From Beroe ovata (lineage: Eukaryota; Ctenophora; Nuda; Beroida; Beroidae): a stretch of 35,608 nucleotides of DNA. Under the pieces are notes generated by a model that made no database searches, was not told where the DNA came from, and saw only the letters and a list, made by a program, of their open reading frames with translations. Location: contig CAMPET010000017.1 in NCBI GenBank assembly GCA_946803715.1, positions 522,001-557,608 on the forward strand. The letters run 5' to 3'. This document shows positions 1 to 9,784 of this stretch, one piece after another (within the stretch, counting starts at the first letter, position 1; each line of letters begins with the position of its first letter). The translations under genes and the position numbers were made by a program.

Positions 1-191
1 ATGTCCATTGTGTCCATTGAACATGTCCATTAGACATCGAAAATGCACAAATTGTGGCCATTGTGTCCACTGGTGTGCAATGGACAAAAATACCAAATTT
101 TCATACTGAGTGGAATGTCTAATGGACGTCTAATGGACGTGCATTAGACGTGCATTAAACATTCCCTTATTGATGGACACAATGGACACAT
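1..191. repeat. Inverted-repeat (fold-back) element, possibly cut by the window edge
   Basis: The first 17 bases (ATGTCCATTGTGTCCAT) reappear as the reverse complement near 172-191 (ATGGACACAATGGACACAT). Between the ends are several direct and inverted copies of GTCCATTAGAC-like and ATGGACGT words. This looks like a short fold-back or MITE-like repeat. The left boundary cannot be placed because the window begins inside or at the edge of it. Confidence 0.5.
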
Positions 192-1256
192 CTACAAATC
201 TTATGACCCTTTTGCCCGTAGGTATATTGTAAACCGTGTATTCAATCTCATTTCTGTTCACATCTTGGTCAAGCTGTTTTCGTTATTTGTAAGGTGACTC
301 TCTCTGCTCTGCCTTGTGTATAACTGTACAATGTGTATTGGGTGTTGCAATAAATTGATGTACCTATGTCAGTGAAAAGCGTAAAAGTATGCGTAAAACA
401 TGTTTACCGTGTTATCACATCAGATACTCAGCTTGCTGCACAGTTTGGGCATTCTTTTCAGACATCTTTTATCTTCAAGGTTCTTTTCAGACATCTTCTA
501 TTTTCAAGACTGATCTCTTTTAGCTGTAACTTGGGCAACTTGTACCAATGCCGATATAACAATAGCGCAACAATAAGGCAATAATAACGCAACAATCTCC
601 ATTTTCCCTCAACAATTGCATTTTGTCGCTTGTTACGTTATTGTTGCATCGATACCGGTCGACACCGGCACAAGAGAGGTTGCTCTCTCAGCTGTTCCTT
701 GCGTACAATGTGAATGGTTCTTGGAATAGATTAATGCAGGTTTACCTGTGTAAAGCATGTTTGCTTAAAATTCTGTTCAGTGATCACCGCATAATAGAAT
801 GGGTGTAAAACCTGCACTATAGTGTAAAGTATCTATGGGTATCGAGTATTCACAATGCTTGTTTATTGTTGGTTCTCAATACAGACTGATATATGGCATT
901 TAGTTGAAAGCATCAGTATGAATACTCTATTATATACCTACCTCGTGGCTGATATATCCGACGTGGTTACATGTGTTATCACACACTTTTTCGTTAAGTA
1001 AGGATATATTATAGAATGTAGGTACTGTGTACTCAGTGCTGTGTGCTCAGTGCTGGTCACGATAGTTACTATGTAATATCTGGTACATATTTACGAAGAT
1101 TATNTCAAATATTTTATTTTAAGCTCTCTCCTTTTTGAACCGTCTTTTCAGAATTACGGTGTTTCTTGATGTGAAACTTTTATACTTAAAACTTTTTAGT
1201 GTCAGTTATGAGTAAATATTGTTGAGAACATATGGATTTACGACTATTATTGTACT
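192..1256. other. Intergenic, no gene seen
   Basis: No ORF here has a recognisable or protein-like sequence. The stretch is AT-rich, with CAACAAT-type words near 560-610 and a single undetermined base at 1104. I see no tRNA-like or other RNA gene. Confidence 0.6.
452..509 (+). repeat. Tandem repeat, 2 x 29 bp
   Basis: Two adjacent 29-bp copies (452-480 and 481-509) start TTCTTTTCAGACATCTT and differ at three positions. A 72-codon ORF running across it is a product of this repeat and is not called a gene. Confidence 0.8.
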
Positions 1257-1265
1257 AACTGGCAT

Positions 1266-1629
1266 GGCTCTTACTAAATCCATCGCCCTAATTTTATCAC
1301 GTGACTTATGTTTTTTCGGTTTCCTGACCCATCCCAAACCCTAACCCTATTACTCTAACCCACAGGATACTTCCAAACCCTGACCCGAACCCTAACCCGA
1401 GGGTTAGAAAACGCGATTAAGTGGAAAAATGTCTGGTCACGTGACCAAATCAGTTTTTCGCCCATAACTCTCCAGGCAAGCATTTTGACCCTATACAATT
1501 ACATCACATGGGGTGATTCGAATCAGCGCTTAAAACATAAAAATACATCGATTCATGTCTGATTTACCGAAAAAAGAGACAAAAATTAAGAATTTACAAA
1601 AAATTAGGGCGATGAATTTAGTACGAGTG
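1266..1629. mobile_element. MITE-like element with 9-bp target-site duplication
   Basis: The 364-bp segment is flanked by identical direct repeats AACTGGCAT at 1257-1265 and 1630-1638. Its ends are inverted repeats of about 30 bp: the left end contains ACTAAATCCATCGCCCTAA and the right end its reverse complement with one change. It has no coding capacity. A 9-bp duplication is typical of Mutator-like transposons, so a non-autonomous MULE is the best guess. The interior holds degenerate telomere-like CCCTAACCCTA words (about 1330-1405) and the palindrome TGGTCACGTGACCA. Confidence 0.7.
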
Positions 1630-1718
1630 AACTGGCATAACTATGCGGTCATGATCATTGATCAGCAGTTCAAAGTCAATTTCTTACAATCGTACTAATA
1701 CTATATATTATTCCTTGT

Positions 1719-1850
1719 CTGGCGATGCTAGACGCTGATGCAAGCCGCGAAGCGGCTTGCGTCTGTCTGAGAATAAATTTGCGATTTTGCGCCGCGCGCT
1801 AAAACGAAATTCTCGACAGGGTCTATCATGTCATCGATTGACAATATTGT
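1719..1850 (+). repeat. GC-cored dispersed repeat, copy 1
   Basis: Begins TGTCTGGCGATGCTAGAC, continues with GATGCAAGCCGCGAAGC and its inverted partner, then a GCGCCGCGCGC core and CGAAATTCTCGACAGGG. Closely related sequence recurs at 2102-2260 and 16921-17046, so it is a repeat family. Its CpG-rich core contrasts with the AT-rich surroundings. No coding capacity. Confidence 0.75.
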
Positions 1851-2007
1851 TCCCAAAACCAGGCCAAATGACATGAGATTTGGTTTTTTCTGTTTGCGGC
1901 ATCTGGCGTTCTTTATAGCTTTATTTTTAACTATGATGTGAAACGCGCGCGCGGCACAGACAATATATTTGTCAGACTGCATGGCCACACTCAATTACAT
2001 TTGCATT

Positions 2008-2091
2008 TTGCCGGATGTTATCTGTCCACTGTTTCTTGCGCGCGGCGCGCGCGCCGCGCGCAAGAAACAGTGGACAGATAACATCCGGCAA
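2008..2091. repeat. Perfect 84-bp palindrome with CG-rich centre
   Basis: Base pairing around the centre between 2049 and 2050 is uninterrupted for 42 bp on each side. The outer arms read TTGCCGGATGTTATCTG and the centre is alternating CG/GC. The strand could form a loop-free hairpin or cruciform. The arms resemble those of the imperfect palindrome at 17708-17857, so both probably belong to one fold-back family. Confidence 0.95.
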
Positions 2092-2101
2092 TTTGCATTG
2101 T

Positions 2102-2260
2102 TGTCTGGCGATGCCAGACCGCTGCAGCTGATGCAAGCCGCGAAGCTGAGCTGGAAGCGGCCTGCGGCTTGCGTCTTAGAATAAGTTGAAGCCTAGCCGC
2201 GCGCGCGCGCGAAACGATATTTTTGACAACATCAACAACATTGTTGATTGTGGACATGGA
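2102..2260 (+). repeat. GC-cored dispersed repeat, copy 2
   Basis: Starts TGTCTGGCGATGCCAGAC directly after the 84-bp palindrome, has the GATGCAAGCCGCGAAGC block, and ends with a 14-base alternating CG run at 2198-2211 followed by GAAACGATATTTTTGACAAC. It is homologous to the copies at 1719 and 16921. Confidence 0.75.
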
Positions 2261-3272
2261 TTGCCTCTTTCAATGATCAAGAGCAAAGAAAGTTATGAGC
2301 ATTGAAGGTGGTAATTACCTTTCCAACAAGGATAGATTTAATGAATACCTGAGGGCTCATCCTCAGGTAGCTAGAAGAAAAGGAATTAACATTTATTAAG
2401 TACTAGAAAACAATGGACACCTTAGCAGAAAGGTGGCGTTTTTCAGGGGTAGAGATTGTATTGAATAAATTTTCTTGACATGTGTGATGGTTTTATACCA
2501 TAAATTCTTATCTTATCTTATCTTATTGAGCAAGCCCAAGCCTATCATGCGTCACTACGTAATTAGTATCAATGATCTATTATTCTCTGTTAATTTTCTG
2601 AGCATAAAATTTTTAATGATGGCTCCAGCTCACTGTTCAATAAATCATAGAAAATATATTGAAACCAGTGTTGATGTTCATCAAAATATTTATTTATTTA
2701 TTTCCAAATAAAACACAGTTATTGGGCTGTCTTAACTTTAAGTTTCATGGTTGAGACCAATCGTCAGAAGACATTTCAATATGGTGTATATCACAATTAA
2801 GGTCTGAACTACTCCTTCATAAAACACTCACTTTTTAATAAAGTTCGAGCACTTTACAAAACTTTGTCTTTGACACTCTTGCATATATTTATTTATTTAA
2901 TTATTATTAATGTGATAGCCAAAAAGAAACCTTGAATAACTAAACTACTTTAGGTCTGAATGATATGTTGCCTGGCTATGCAAGGCCCTCTGACACGAGC
3001 TGCAAAGCAATCGAGCGTTAACGGCGGACACAAAACCCAGGCCTTTCATAGACAGGCCAAATGATATGACATGACTGCAACTGGGTCCCTATGACTGTTA
3101 ACCAAATTTTTCTATTGCCTCAAGAAGGCCTGCAACCCAAATGCAACCCTTAGCACACTCTGGATGCACTGTTTGTATCCTATTTGCTTTGTCCCCTTAT
3201 TGCAATATCTGTTTAAATTACCTTATTTGTATCATTAGGTACATATGTTGTGACTGAACCCAAGATCAAAGA
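2261..3272. other. Intergenic upstream of DCTN4, no gene seen
   Basis: AT-rich with low-complexity stretches, including four copies of TCTTA at 2506-2525 and ATTTATTT runs near 2690 and 2885. At 3220-3238 a pyrimidine-rich tract ends in ATCATTAG, a plausible 3' splice site 34 bases before the DCTN4 start codon. Confidence 0.55.
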
Positions 3273-4619
3273 ATGTGTAGTTGTGAAGTGAATTACTCAT
3301 GTGCCTGTGGGAAGTCTATGCCCCTGATATACCTTTTCTTTTGTAAATATTGTGTCACACTGCGGTGTCCTAAATGTGTTTCTCATGAAGTTGACTCTTA
3401 CTACTGTCCTCACTGCCTTGAGAACATTCCATCTGCGGAAGCTAAGTCAATGAAGAACAAATGTACAAATTGCTTGGAGTGTCCTAATTGTACAAATGTT
3501 GTTCAAGTGCGCTCTGCACAAGTTCCTATGGTAAGAAGAGAAGCAGGCAAGGTTAAAGGTTTTGGTCAGTTCAAGAAAGTGTATTATCTTCAATGTTCTT
3601 TTTGTTTCTGGACAACAAGAGACATCAAAGACTTGCCTGACAAAGCTGCTCCTAATGGTCCATGGATTGAACCGTGCCCAGAAGATACCTGGATGATCAA
3701 TATCATAAATTACTACAGGAATTTGATTCAAAGAGAGAAATTTGAGATGGAAAAGAGGAAAAGACAGAGAAGGGGCAGTTTTCTAGGATCTCTTGGGATA
3801 AGTGAAAAGCTGCTTCCATTTTCAAAGCTATCTCGCTCTTCTTTTAGTATGAATCTTGCAGGTTCTGGTCAGTATGATGAAAATATAATCAATAACTTCA
3901 CTCCAATTGAAGCTGAAGAAGAGACAGATCCAGCAGATGAAAGATATTATAGTGAACCCTATGAGCCCTATGAATATGCATCAATATTGAGCAGGACAAA
4001 CCAACCTGGTAATCAAGTTGATATGTCCTCTGATTTGAAACCCAATTGTACACATTTGATGGTAAAAAGGTCACAGAGATGCAGGGAATGTGAACATAAT
4101 TTGAGCAAGCCAGAATTTAACCCTTCATCTATTAAGTTCAAAATTCACCAAATAGCTCTCAGGTTTGTTCCACGCTTCAGAATTGTGAAGGCTGTCACAA
4201 TGGAGGTTGATAAGTATTGTAGTATTCATTTCTCTCTCACCAATCCAACTGAATATAATCTTCCTGTGGAGTTTTTGCCATTATCGGATGACCATCCATA
4301 CCACAATATGATCACTGCTGATGTCATACTACCTTCCAAGAAATTGATACTTGCAGCAAGAGATGATACAGCTGAGTATGGTGCTGAAAGTCTCGCAAAA
4401 GAGTTTGATGATGATCCTGATGTTATAGTGGAGAGAAGGACGAATAAACTGAAGTTTGTAATGCAAGTGAAGCCATTGTGTCCAGGAGAAGTCAGGATTG
4501 GATTCCATCTCAACTACAAGTATAAAAACATGACACCAGCAATCAGACCTGAAGATCAGAAAGAACCTGAAGATGTTGATGTGACACCACTTGTCACTGT
4601 GTGTCTTGGAAAGGCTTAG
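3273..4619 (+). CDS. DCTN4: Dynactin subunit 4 (p62)
   Basis: Single-exon 448-residue protein of the dynactin p62 family (human about 460 residues). p62 sits in the pointed-end complex of dynactin, the cofactor that links cytoplasmic dynein to cargo. The N-terminal 90 residues are rich in paired cysteines (FFCKYC, LRCPKC, YYCPHC, NKCTNC, ECPNC), matching the family's zinc-binding region. The family signature CRECEHNLSKPEFNP lies near residues 270-284. The C-terminal half is the expected beta-rich region. An in-frame TGA at 3255-3257 lies just upstream, so ATG 3273 is the first possible start in this exon. A candidate splice acceptor (TTAG at 3235-3238) lies 34 bases upstream, and AATAAA follows the stop by 11 bases. 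The gene looks complete. Confidence 0.95.
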   Translation: MCSCEVNYSCACGKSMPLIYLFFCKYCVTLRCPKCVSHEVDSYYCPHCLENIPSAEAKSMKNKCTNCLECPNCTNVVQVRSAQVPMVRREAGKVKGFGQFKKVYYLQCSFCFWTTRDIKDLPDKAAPNGPWIEPCPEDTWMINIINYYRNLIQREKFEMEKRKRQRRGSFLGSLGISEKLLPFSKLSRSSFSMNLAGSGQYDENIINNFTPIEAEEETDPADERYYSEPYEPYEYASILSRTNQPGNQVDMSSDLKPNCTHLMVKRSQRCRECEHNLSKPEFNPSSIKFKIHQIALRFVPRFRIVKAVTMEVDKYCSIHFSLTNPTEYNLPVEFLPLSDDHPYHNMITADVILPSKKLILAARDDTAEYGAESLAKEFDDDPDVIVERRTNKLKFVMQVKPLCPGEVRIGFHLNYKYKNMTPAIRPEDQKEPEDVDVTPLVTVCLGKA

Positions 4620-4630
4620 TCTCAATACCC

Positions 4631-4636
4631 AATAAA
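4631..4636 (+). terminator. Polyadenylation signal of DCTN4
   Basis: AATAAA 11 bases after the DCTN4 stop codon. This gives a very short 3' untranslated region. Confidence 0.7.
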
Positions 4637-4745
4637 CATGGAAGAATATCATAGATATTTCAAATCAAGTGGCATGGTTTTATTGTCTCACGTAGTGCAT
4701 GAGTTCTATCACGGTCAACGGGCTAGATTTGTTTAATGATTCATA

Positions 4746-4903
4746 GAGAATGGTTTTCTTGAGTTCTTGGGGAGGGGTCCCAATGATCACATGACAGCGT
4801 TTCTGTAATTCCATTTGTTGTATCCATATTTTCATTGGTCAATCGCTGTCACGTGATCAAAAACATTTATGACTCCTGTCCCCTCCCTAATAATGCCATT
4901 CTC
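4746..4903. mobile_element. MITE-like element with TA target duplication
   Basis: 158-bp segment bounded by TA dinucleotides (4744-4745 and 4904-4905). The ends GAGAATGG and CCATTCTC are exact inverted repeats. A longer, imperfect inverted match continues inward: GGGGAGGGG and GATCACATGACAGCG on the left pair with CGCTGTCACGTGATC and CCCCTCCC on the right. No ORF. A TA duplication is typical of Tc1/mariner-derived MITEs. Confidence 0.65.
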
Positions 4904-5062
4904 TATTGCAGTTTAAGCTAATTTGTTTTATTGTACTCATTTTTTGTTGATATGACATGTATAGTAGAGATCAGTTTGAAATCATGATTTATTTGAATCA
5001 TTTGCTTCTTCACTGGAGATCTTAGTGATATTCCACAAATGTTAGAAGTGCTCTTTTGCCAA

Positions 5063-5102
5063 ATAAAAACCATGATTCATCCATAAAAACCATGATTCAT
5101 CC
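5063..5102 (+). repeat. Tandem repeat, 2 x 20 bp
   Basis: Two identical adjacent copies of ATAAAAACCATGATTCATCC, about 80 bp upstream of the WDR6 start. Confidence 0.9.
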
Positions 5103-5178
5103 ATGTCTAGGTGAACGCTATTGAGGGGATCAACAGAAAAGTCATTTTTATCAATTGTTTTTCTTGAGCTTGTAAAAC

Positions 5179-8040
5179 ATGTATACAAATTTATCATTGC
5201 TAGGCATGTCATCTGGTAACTACTTGCATATCATCAATGCTTGCACACCTTCTGTTGCTGTCACTGCTGTTTCCATACTTGAAACCAACCAGATTGTTGT
5301 TGCTCAATCATCATTTCTTGTTAACCTCCACACATCTATAAGTGTGAAATTGTTTCAGCATCAAGTAATCCATATTCTATGCTTCTCTAAAAGTCATGGT
5401 CTTTTGTGTTGTGGTGGACGGAGCATTGGGCTTGTCAATGGAGGTGAGATGGTGGTCATGGAACCAGAAATTAGACTCAGTAACTGGATTGTTTGTGCAG
5501 AGTGGTTTGATGAGGATAAGATAGGTATTCTCTTTGCTCATAATAATGTTTCTTTGATAAGTAAGAAGGGATTTGATACACTTATTAGTGTCCAGTGTGA
5601 TAGTTGTTGCATTGTTTATGGAGGCTCTTTAGTGGTAGAGGAAGGTGAACTTGTTTGTTGCTCTGGCACCGTTTTCAATAAGCCTCTTCTATGGAAGCCC
5701 TTGTCTGCTAGTAAAGGTAGTATAATAGCAGAATACAGTGGTCACACAGGCGTTATATTTGATGTTAAGTTAACGAATGATAAGCTATTTACTATTTCTG
5801 ACGACAGAAGTTTGATTGTTTGGGAAAGAAAGAGTGGAAATATTCTCAGACGATTGTATGGTCACATTTCCAGAGTACTGAAACTTTGTTTAGCAGAAGA
5901 TGTCAAAGGTATAGTGACAGTGGGTGAAGATAACCAATGTGTTCTTTGGTCTGAAGAAACAGGTGAGCAGCTTAAAGCTTTCACTCCACACACTGGTAAC
6001 GGGATCAGAAGTGTTGCATATAAAAAGGGTGTCCTAGTAACTGGTGGATGGGATTCTGGTGTAGTTGAGCTTCATTTATCGCATTCTTTTGAAAGCCAGT
6101 CAGCATGTATTTCCAGCCATCAATCAGATCCTCCAAAGTGGGTTTCTTGGATTAATGTCACAGAGTTGCTTGTCCAGTTTACTAGTGGTGCACTGCATGT
6201 CTATGACACTCATGCTGGTTCTTTTGATGTGCTTATCACAGCCGCTCAATCAGAGTTCAAAGGTTATTCTAAGTTCTGCAAAGTTGATGATATCACGATC
6301 ATTGGTGGCATTCGAGGGTTCTTTTGTGTTTTTGAACATTCATCAAGAAACTTAAAGTACAGTAGCAGTCATAAGGAGTCAAAGATATTTTCGTTAACCA
6401 CAGTGAGTGTTAGTGAGGGACAGCATAATCAGTTTTTGTGTTGTCATGAAGGTGGTGATGTCACATTGTTCACCCTAAGTAAAGAATCGCTACAAATGGT
6501 TGTTTCTGCTTCCATAGTTCTTCCTAAATCCAGAAACAGATGGATCACTGCCGCACTTTCATCTGGGGAACATCTTATTGTTGGAGATCGGAGGGGTGGT
6601 ATCCATCTGTACAATCTATCCACAGAATCTGAGTTGCCAATCTCCACCATTGTTGGTCTACATGGAGAGAATGGTATAAGTCAATTGACAAGACATGGTG
6701 ACATTCTTTTCAAATCTGTTGGGCGTGATGGAAATATGAGGTACTTCAAGGTGGTTGATGAAAGCATCGTCATTGTTAGGAAAGATAAGGTCCTACAGAA
6801 TGTATGCTGGATTGAAAAGATCAGCTCAAAACCAAGCGGGACAGCCATTTACTATTTCCATGCTCAGTGCTTCAAGGGAACAATTTTAGAAACAGGAGAA
6901 TCATTCCTCACAATTAAATGTGGTGGTGGTCATCGCAGTTGGGATATGCTTGAAAACAATGGTGTGATCAACTTTGCTTACATCAGCAGTGCAGACATTC
7001 ATATAGTTCAAAGCCCAGATTCCTGTTCAAAGTGCAAAAAGCATGGAAATGTAAGCCATGGTTCAGAAATACACTCTGCTATTTACATTGGGGACATGTT
7101 CATAACAGCTGGTGAAGATTGCAACTTGATTCTTCATTCCAGAGGACACTCTCAGAAAGTATCAAGTCACATATCGAGTGTTAGGAGCCTATGTGGTAAT
7201 GGTGTCTTGTTCAGTGGGGGTGGGCGAGGGTCTCTCAAGGCATGGAACAAACCAACTGGACAACTGGATCTAGAACTACTGTGTGACTACAGTATTGTAA
7301 GCAATACGCATATAACTGTAGGTTATAATTCTAGTTACAAATTTGACAAGAAAAACCCTGACAATGATATCAGAATCATTACTCTTGATTCTATTGAGAT
7401 TACCGGACCTCTTTATTCAAACTTTGTTTACTGTGGTCTATCAGATGGACATGTTAACCTCCTTGGCTACACACATGAACAGAAATTTACAAAAATCTTA
7501 TCTGACTACCAAACAAACTGTATCACGAAAGTGAGGATGCTGCCAGAACCAAGTCTCAATTCGCACCTTCTTATCTCCACCACAACATTCGGTATGGTAC
7601 ATCTTCTACAGGAATCAGATGGAAAGGTTTGTAACCGCTGGAGTAAACGTATGCACACATCAGGTATCAATGGTTTGGACGTAATGACACATGGTCCATC
7701 TACTTTGGATATTCTAACTATCGGTGACGATGGAGATGTGATAAGATCCCGTTTTGTGGATGGCGAGTTTGAGACTTCTGCTCGGAGGACTGTCCATTTC
7801 TCAGCAGGGATAGCGGTGAGGTTTCTCAACTCATCCACCATAGTATCAGTTGGAAGTGACCAGAGAATGATGATTCTGAATTCGAGTATTGATCCTGTAC
7901 ATTGTCTTTACACAGACGTAGCCGATCCACATGACTTAGTCTTAACTAGCGATTCGGAGAAACGAAAAATATTGATTTGTGGCAAGGGCTATCAAGAGTT
8001 TCTTGTTTCAGAGCTTTTATCGGGATTGGCAATTTCGTGA
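5179..8040 (+). CDS. WDR6: WDR6-like WD40 protein, partner of tRNA 2'-O-methyltransferase
   Basis: Intronless 953-residue WD40-repeat protein (human WDR6 about 1,121). WDR6 and yeast Trm734 (Rtt10) bind the FTSJ1/Trm7 methyltransferase to modify the wobble position (34) of certain tRNAs. Several WD repeats are visible, for example GHTGVIFDV...DRSLIVWER and GHISRVLKL...DNQCVLWSE near residues 190-260. The family hallmark CGGGHRSW occurs at residues 581-588, matching the strongly conserved segment of WDR6 and fungal Rtt10. Start choice: ATG 5179 is the longest. Met10 (5206) lies two bases after a TAG (5201-5203) that would be a splice acceptor, so 5206 may be the real start. The next gene, AGK, starts 253 bp downstream with no AATAAA between them. 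Confidence 0.93.
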   Translation: MYTNLSLLGMSSGNYLHIINACTPSVAVTAVSILETNQIVVAQSSFLVNLHTSISVKLFQHQVIHILCFSKSHGLLCCGGRSIGLVNGGEMVVMEPEIRLSNWIVCAEWFDEDKIGILFAHNNVSLISKKGFDTLISVQCDSCCIVYGGSLVVEEGELVCCSGTVFNKPLLWKPLSASKGSIIAEYSGHTGVIFDVKLTNDKLFTISDDRSLIVWERKSGNILRRLYGHISRVLKLCLAEDVKGIVTVGEDNQCVLWSEETGEQLKAFTPHTGNGIRSVAYKKGVLVTGGWDSGVVELHLSHSFESQSACISSHQSDPPKWVSWINVTELLVQFTSGALHVYDTHAGSFDVLITAAQSEFKGYSKFCKVDDITIIGGIRGFFCVFEHSSRNLKYSSSHKESKIFSLTTVSVSEGQHNQFLCCHEGGDVTLFTLSKESLQMVVSASIVLPKSRNRWITAALSSGEHLIVGDRRGGIHLYNLSTESELPISTIVGLHGENGISQLTRHGDILFKSVGRDGNMRYFKVVDESIVIVRKDKVLQNVCWIEKISSKPSGTAIYYFHAQCFKGTILETGESFLTIKCGGGHRSWDMLENNGVINFAYISSADIHIVQSPDSCSKCKKHGNVSHGSEIHSAIYIGDMFITAGEDCNLILHSRGHSQKVSSHISSVRSLCGNGVLFSGGGRGSLKAWNKPTGQLDLELLCDYSIVSNTHITVGYNSSYKFDKKNPDNDIRIITLDSIEITGPLYSNFVYCGLSDGHVNLLGYTHEQKFTKILSDYQTNCITKVRMLPEPSLNSHLLISTTTFGMVHLLQESDGKVCNRWSKRMHTSGINGLDVMTHGPSTLDILTIGDDGDVIRSRFVDGEFETSARRTVHFSAGIAVRFLNSSTIVSVGSDQRMMILNSSIDPVHCLYTDVADPHDLVLTSDSEKRKILICGKGYQEFLVSELLSGLAIS

Positions 8041-8293
8041 CGAGCAGCAGCTATTTTTGCTTCATGCCCTTTGCTTTTTACCCAGTTTATTTATTTCCCT
8101 TTCATCCATCGCAACTGCCTTTTCCTTTCATGTTGATTGATGTCAGCCCACCTCTATAACTGAAACGTCTTGTAACCTCCACAAGATTACCTGCCTTACG
8201 TTTAAATCTAGAGTCACTTATGATTGAATCTTTATCTCCATTTTAAAGTGTTTTCTTCCAGTTCAATCTAACTTAAAACACACTCCAATAGAC

Positions 8294-9457
8294 ATGAAGT
8301 TCATAAAGACTCACTGGAAGAAGTCCATCTTCTTTTCCATGTTGGCAGGAGTTGGTTGTAACTATGGCTTCAACCGTTACAAGGAGAAACTCCTTCTCAG
8401 ACAGTATTGCCTTGCAATCCAGCAGCATAGTTTAGAGAGCTTGCCTCCGGAGCGACCCATAAAGCAAGTGACTATTCTCCTTAATAACTCTGCAGACGAG
8501 AGCCGATGTGCGAAGACTTTCAACAAGTTTGCGCTTCCCATGCTCAGTATGAGTGGAGTAAATTTCGTGGTGGTTCCAACATCATACGAAGGTCATGTAT
8601 CGTCTTTGTTGAAGTATCTGCCCGTGCAGACAGAAGCCCTGGTTGTTGCTGGGGGTGATGGGATGCTACAGGACACTGTCACAGCACTATTGAAGAGTGA
8701 GAAGTGGAGTCATCTCCCCCTGGGGTACATTCCACTGGGCAAAAATAACACTTTCATCCGGCGACTCCTACCCGGGTCACGTGACTTGAGTCATGTTGAC
8801 AAGATATGTCAGTCTGTCATCAACATAGTGGAGGGGAATGTGGAGAAAATGCCGATAATGGCCATTACTCCTGGCAAGGGAAACACTATCTATGCCACAT
8901 CTTACTTTACATGGGGCAGTGTGAAGGGTGCTATCGATTTCATACCCAAATTCTGGTGGACTGGCAGGTGCAGAACTATGATGGCAATGTTACGGTACAG
9001 TGCTAGCAGTGTTTGGCCTTGCAACATCAAGACTAAAGTCAACGGGGAGGAGAGGGAATTAGCGAATCTGACAGTTATTCCCGACCAGGATTCACTGTTG
9101 CTGCAGCAACTCCAACCCATATTAGATAGGATGCAATTCGTGGAAAACGTGGGACTAAATGTGAACCGACAAGACAATTTCCTTGACCAGTTGACTCTAC
9201 ACGATCCCCCTCCAAGGCCTGTCTACCACGATGTCACAATCGAACCCATCTCATCTGAGGGTAAATTCTTCGTGGATGGGGAGGCAGTTGATTGCAGGAC
9301 TATCACTATACAGCACATGAAGGATTCACTTACTATGTTCGTCCCAAGAAATGCGATTCATAGGGAAGTTGTTTCAGATGTATTCAATCACGGTATCATA
9401 CTCGGCGCCTCCTTACGATCTCTTGTGAACGTTATTTTCTCTAACATAGCTTCATAG
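8294..9457 (+). CDS. AGK: Acylglycerol kinase, mitochondrial
   Basis: 387 residues, intronless (human AGK 422). AGK phosphorylates mono- and diacylglycerol to lysophosphatidic and phosphatidic acid, and in vertebrates is also a subunit of the TIM22 inner-membrane import complex. The N-terminus THWKKSIFFSMLAGVG (basic residues then a hydrophobic segment, about 6-21) matches the AGK membrane anchor. The diacylglycerol-kinase catalytic domain follows, with VVAGGDGMLQDTVTALL at about 117-133 and IPLGKNNTF near 154. The usual GGDGT has Met in place of Thr here, and a central loop is shorter than in human. The start ATG 8294 follows a TAG at 8289-8291, preceded by a branch-like TCTAAC. The 3' side has AATAAA at 9716-9721. 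Confidence 0.92.
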   Translation: MKFIKTHWKKSIFFSMLAGVGCNYGFNRYKEKLLLRQYCLAIQQHSLESLPPERPIKQVTILLNNSADESRCAKTFNKFALPMLSMSGVNFVVVPTSYEGHVSSLLKYLPVQTEALVVAGGDGMLQDTVTALLKSEKWSHLPLGYIPLGKNNTFIRRLLPGSRDLSHVDKICQSVINIVEGNVEKMPIMAITPGKGNTIYATSYFTWGSVKGAIDFIPKFWWTGRCRTMMAMLRYSASSVWPCNIKTKVNGEERELANLTVIPDQDSLLLQQLQPILDRMQFVENVGLNVNRQDNFLDQLTLHDPPPRPVYHDVTIEPISSEGKFFVDGEAVDCRTITIQHMKDSLTMFVPRNAIHREVVSDVFNHGIILGASLRSLVNVIFSNIAS

Positions 9458-9715
9458 CTGCACATTGAAATGATTTTAACAACTTTCTTCACACAATTTT
9501 AATTTGATATGCAGATGTTTAATGTTCATTGTAAAGCTTTATATTCGTCCATTGTGTGGGCTGTTGATGTTATCGTGTAAATTTATCGATAGCATTCATT
9601 TATTTGATGTGTTCACCTTTCATTTTCCGTAGAATCATTTATCACTGTACATCACTCAGTTCGCAGAGTGATCTAAGTCACTATGCTATTATCACAAAAT
9701 GGAGCAGAATATTAG

Positions 9716-9721
9716 AATAAA
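9716..9721 (+). terminator. Polyadenylation signal downstream of AGK
   Basis: AATAAA 259 bases after the AGK stop, the first such signal after WDR6 and AGK. It could serve both genes if they are co-transcribed. It lies in the short gap before the convergent minus-strand gene. Confidence 0.5.
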
Positions 9722-9784
9722 ATCAAATGGATGTGATATCGAAATATCATCGATCCTATTATTTCTAGGGATGATCGTCAGTTA

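Noticed and set aside
640-668. CATCGATACCGGTCGACACC resembles a cloning-vector polylinker (ClaI and SalI sites side by side).
   Set aside because: It is not identical to a common polylinker and the flanks continue as ordinary AT-rich genomic sequence. Contamination cannot be claimed.
366-808. Two plus-strand ORFs of 72 and 61 codons.
   Set aside because: The first crosses a tandem repeat; neither has protein-like composition or conserved motifs.
1330-1405. Telomere-like CCCTAA repeats that could mark a chromosome end.
   Set aside because: They are degenerate, short and lie inside a MITE with target duplications, so they are not a telomere.
2018-2257. ORFs on both strands through the 84-bp palindrome.
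   Set aside because: They are mirror translations of GC-rich repeat DNA (Arg/Ala runs).
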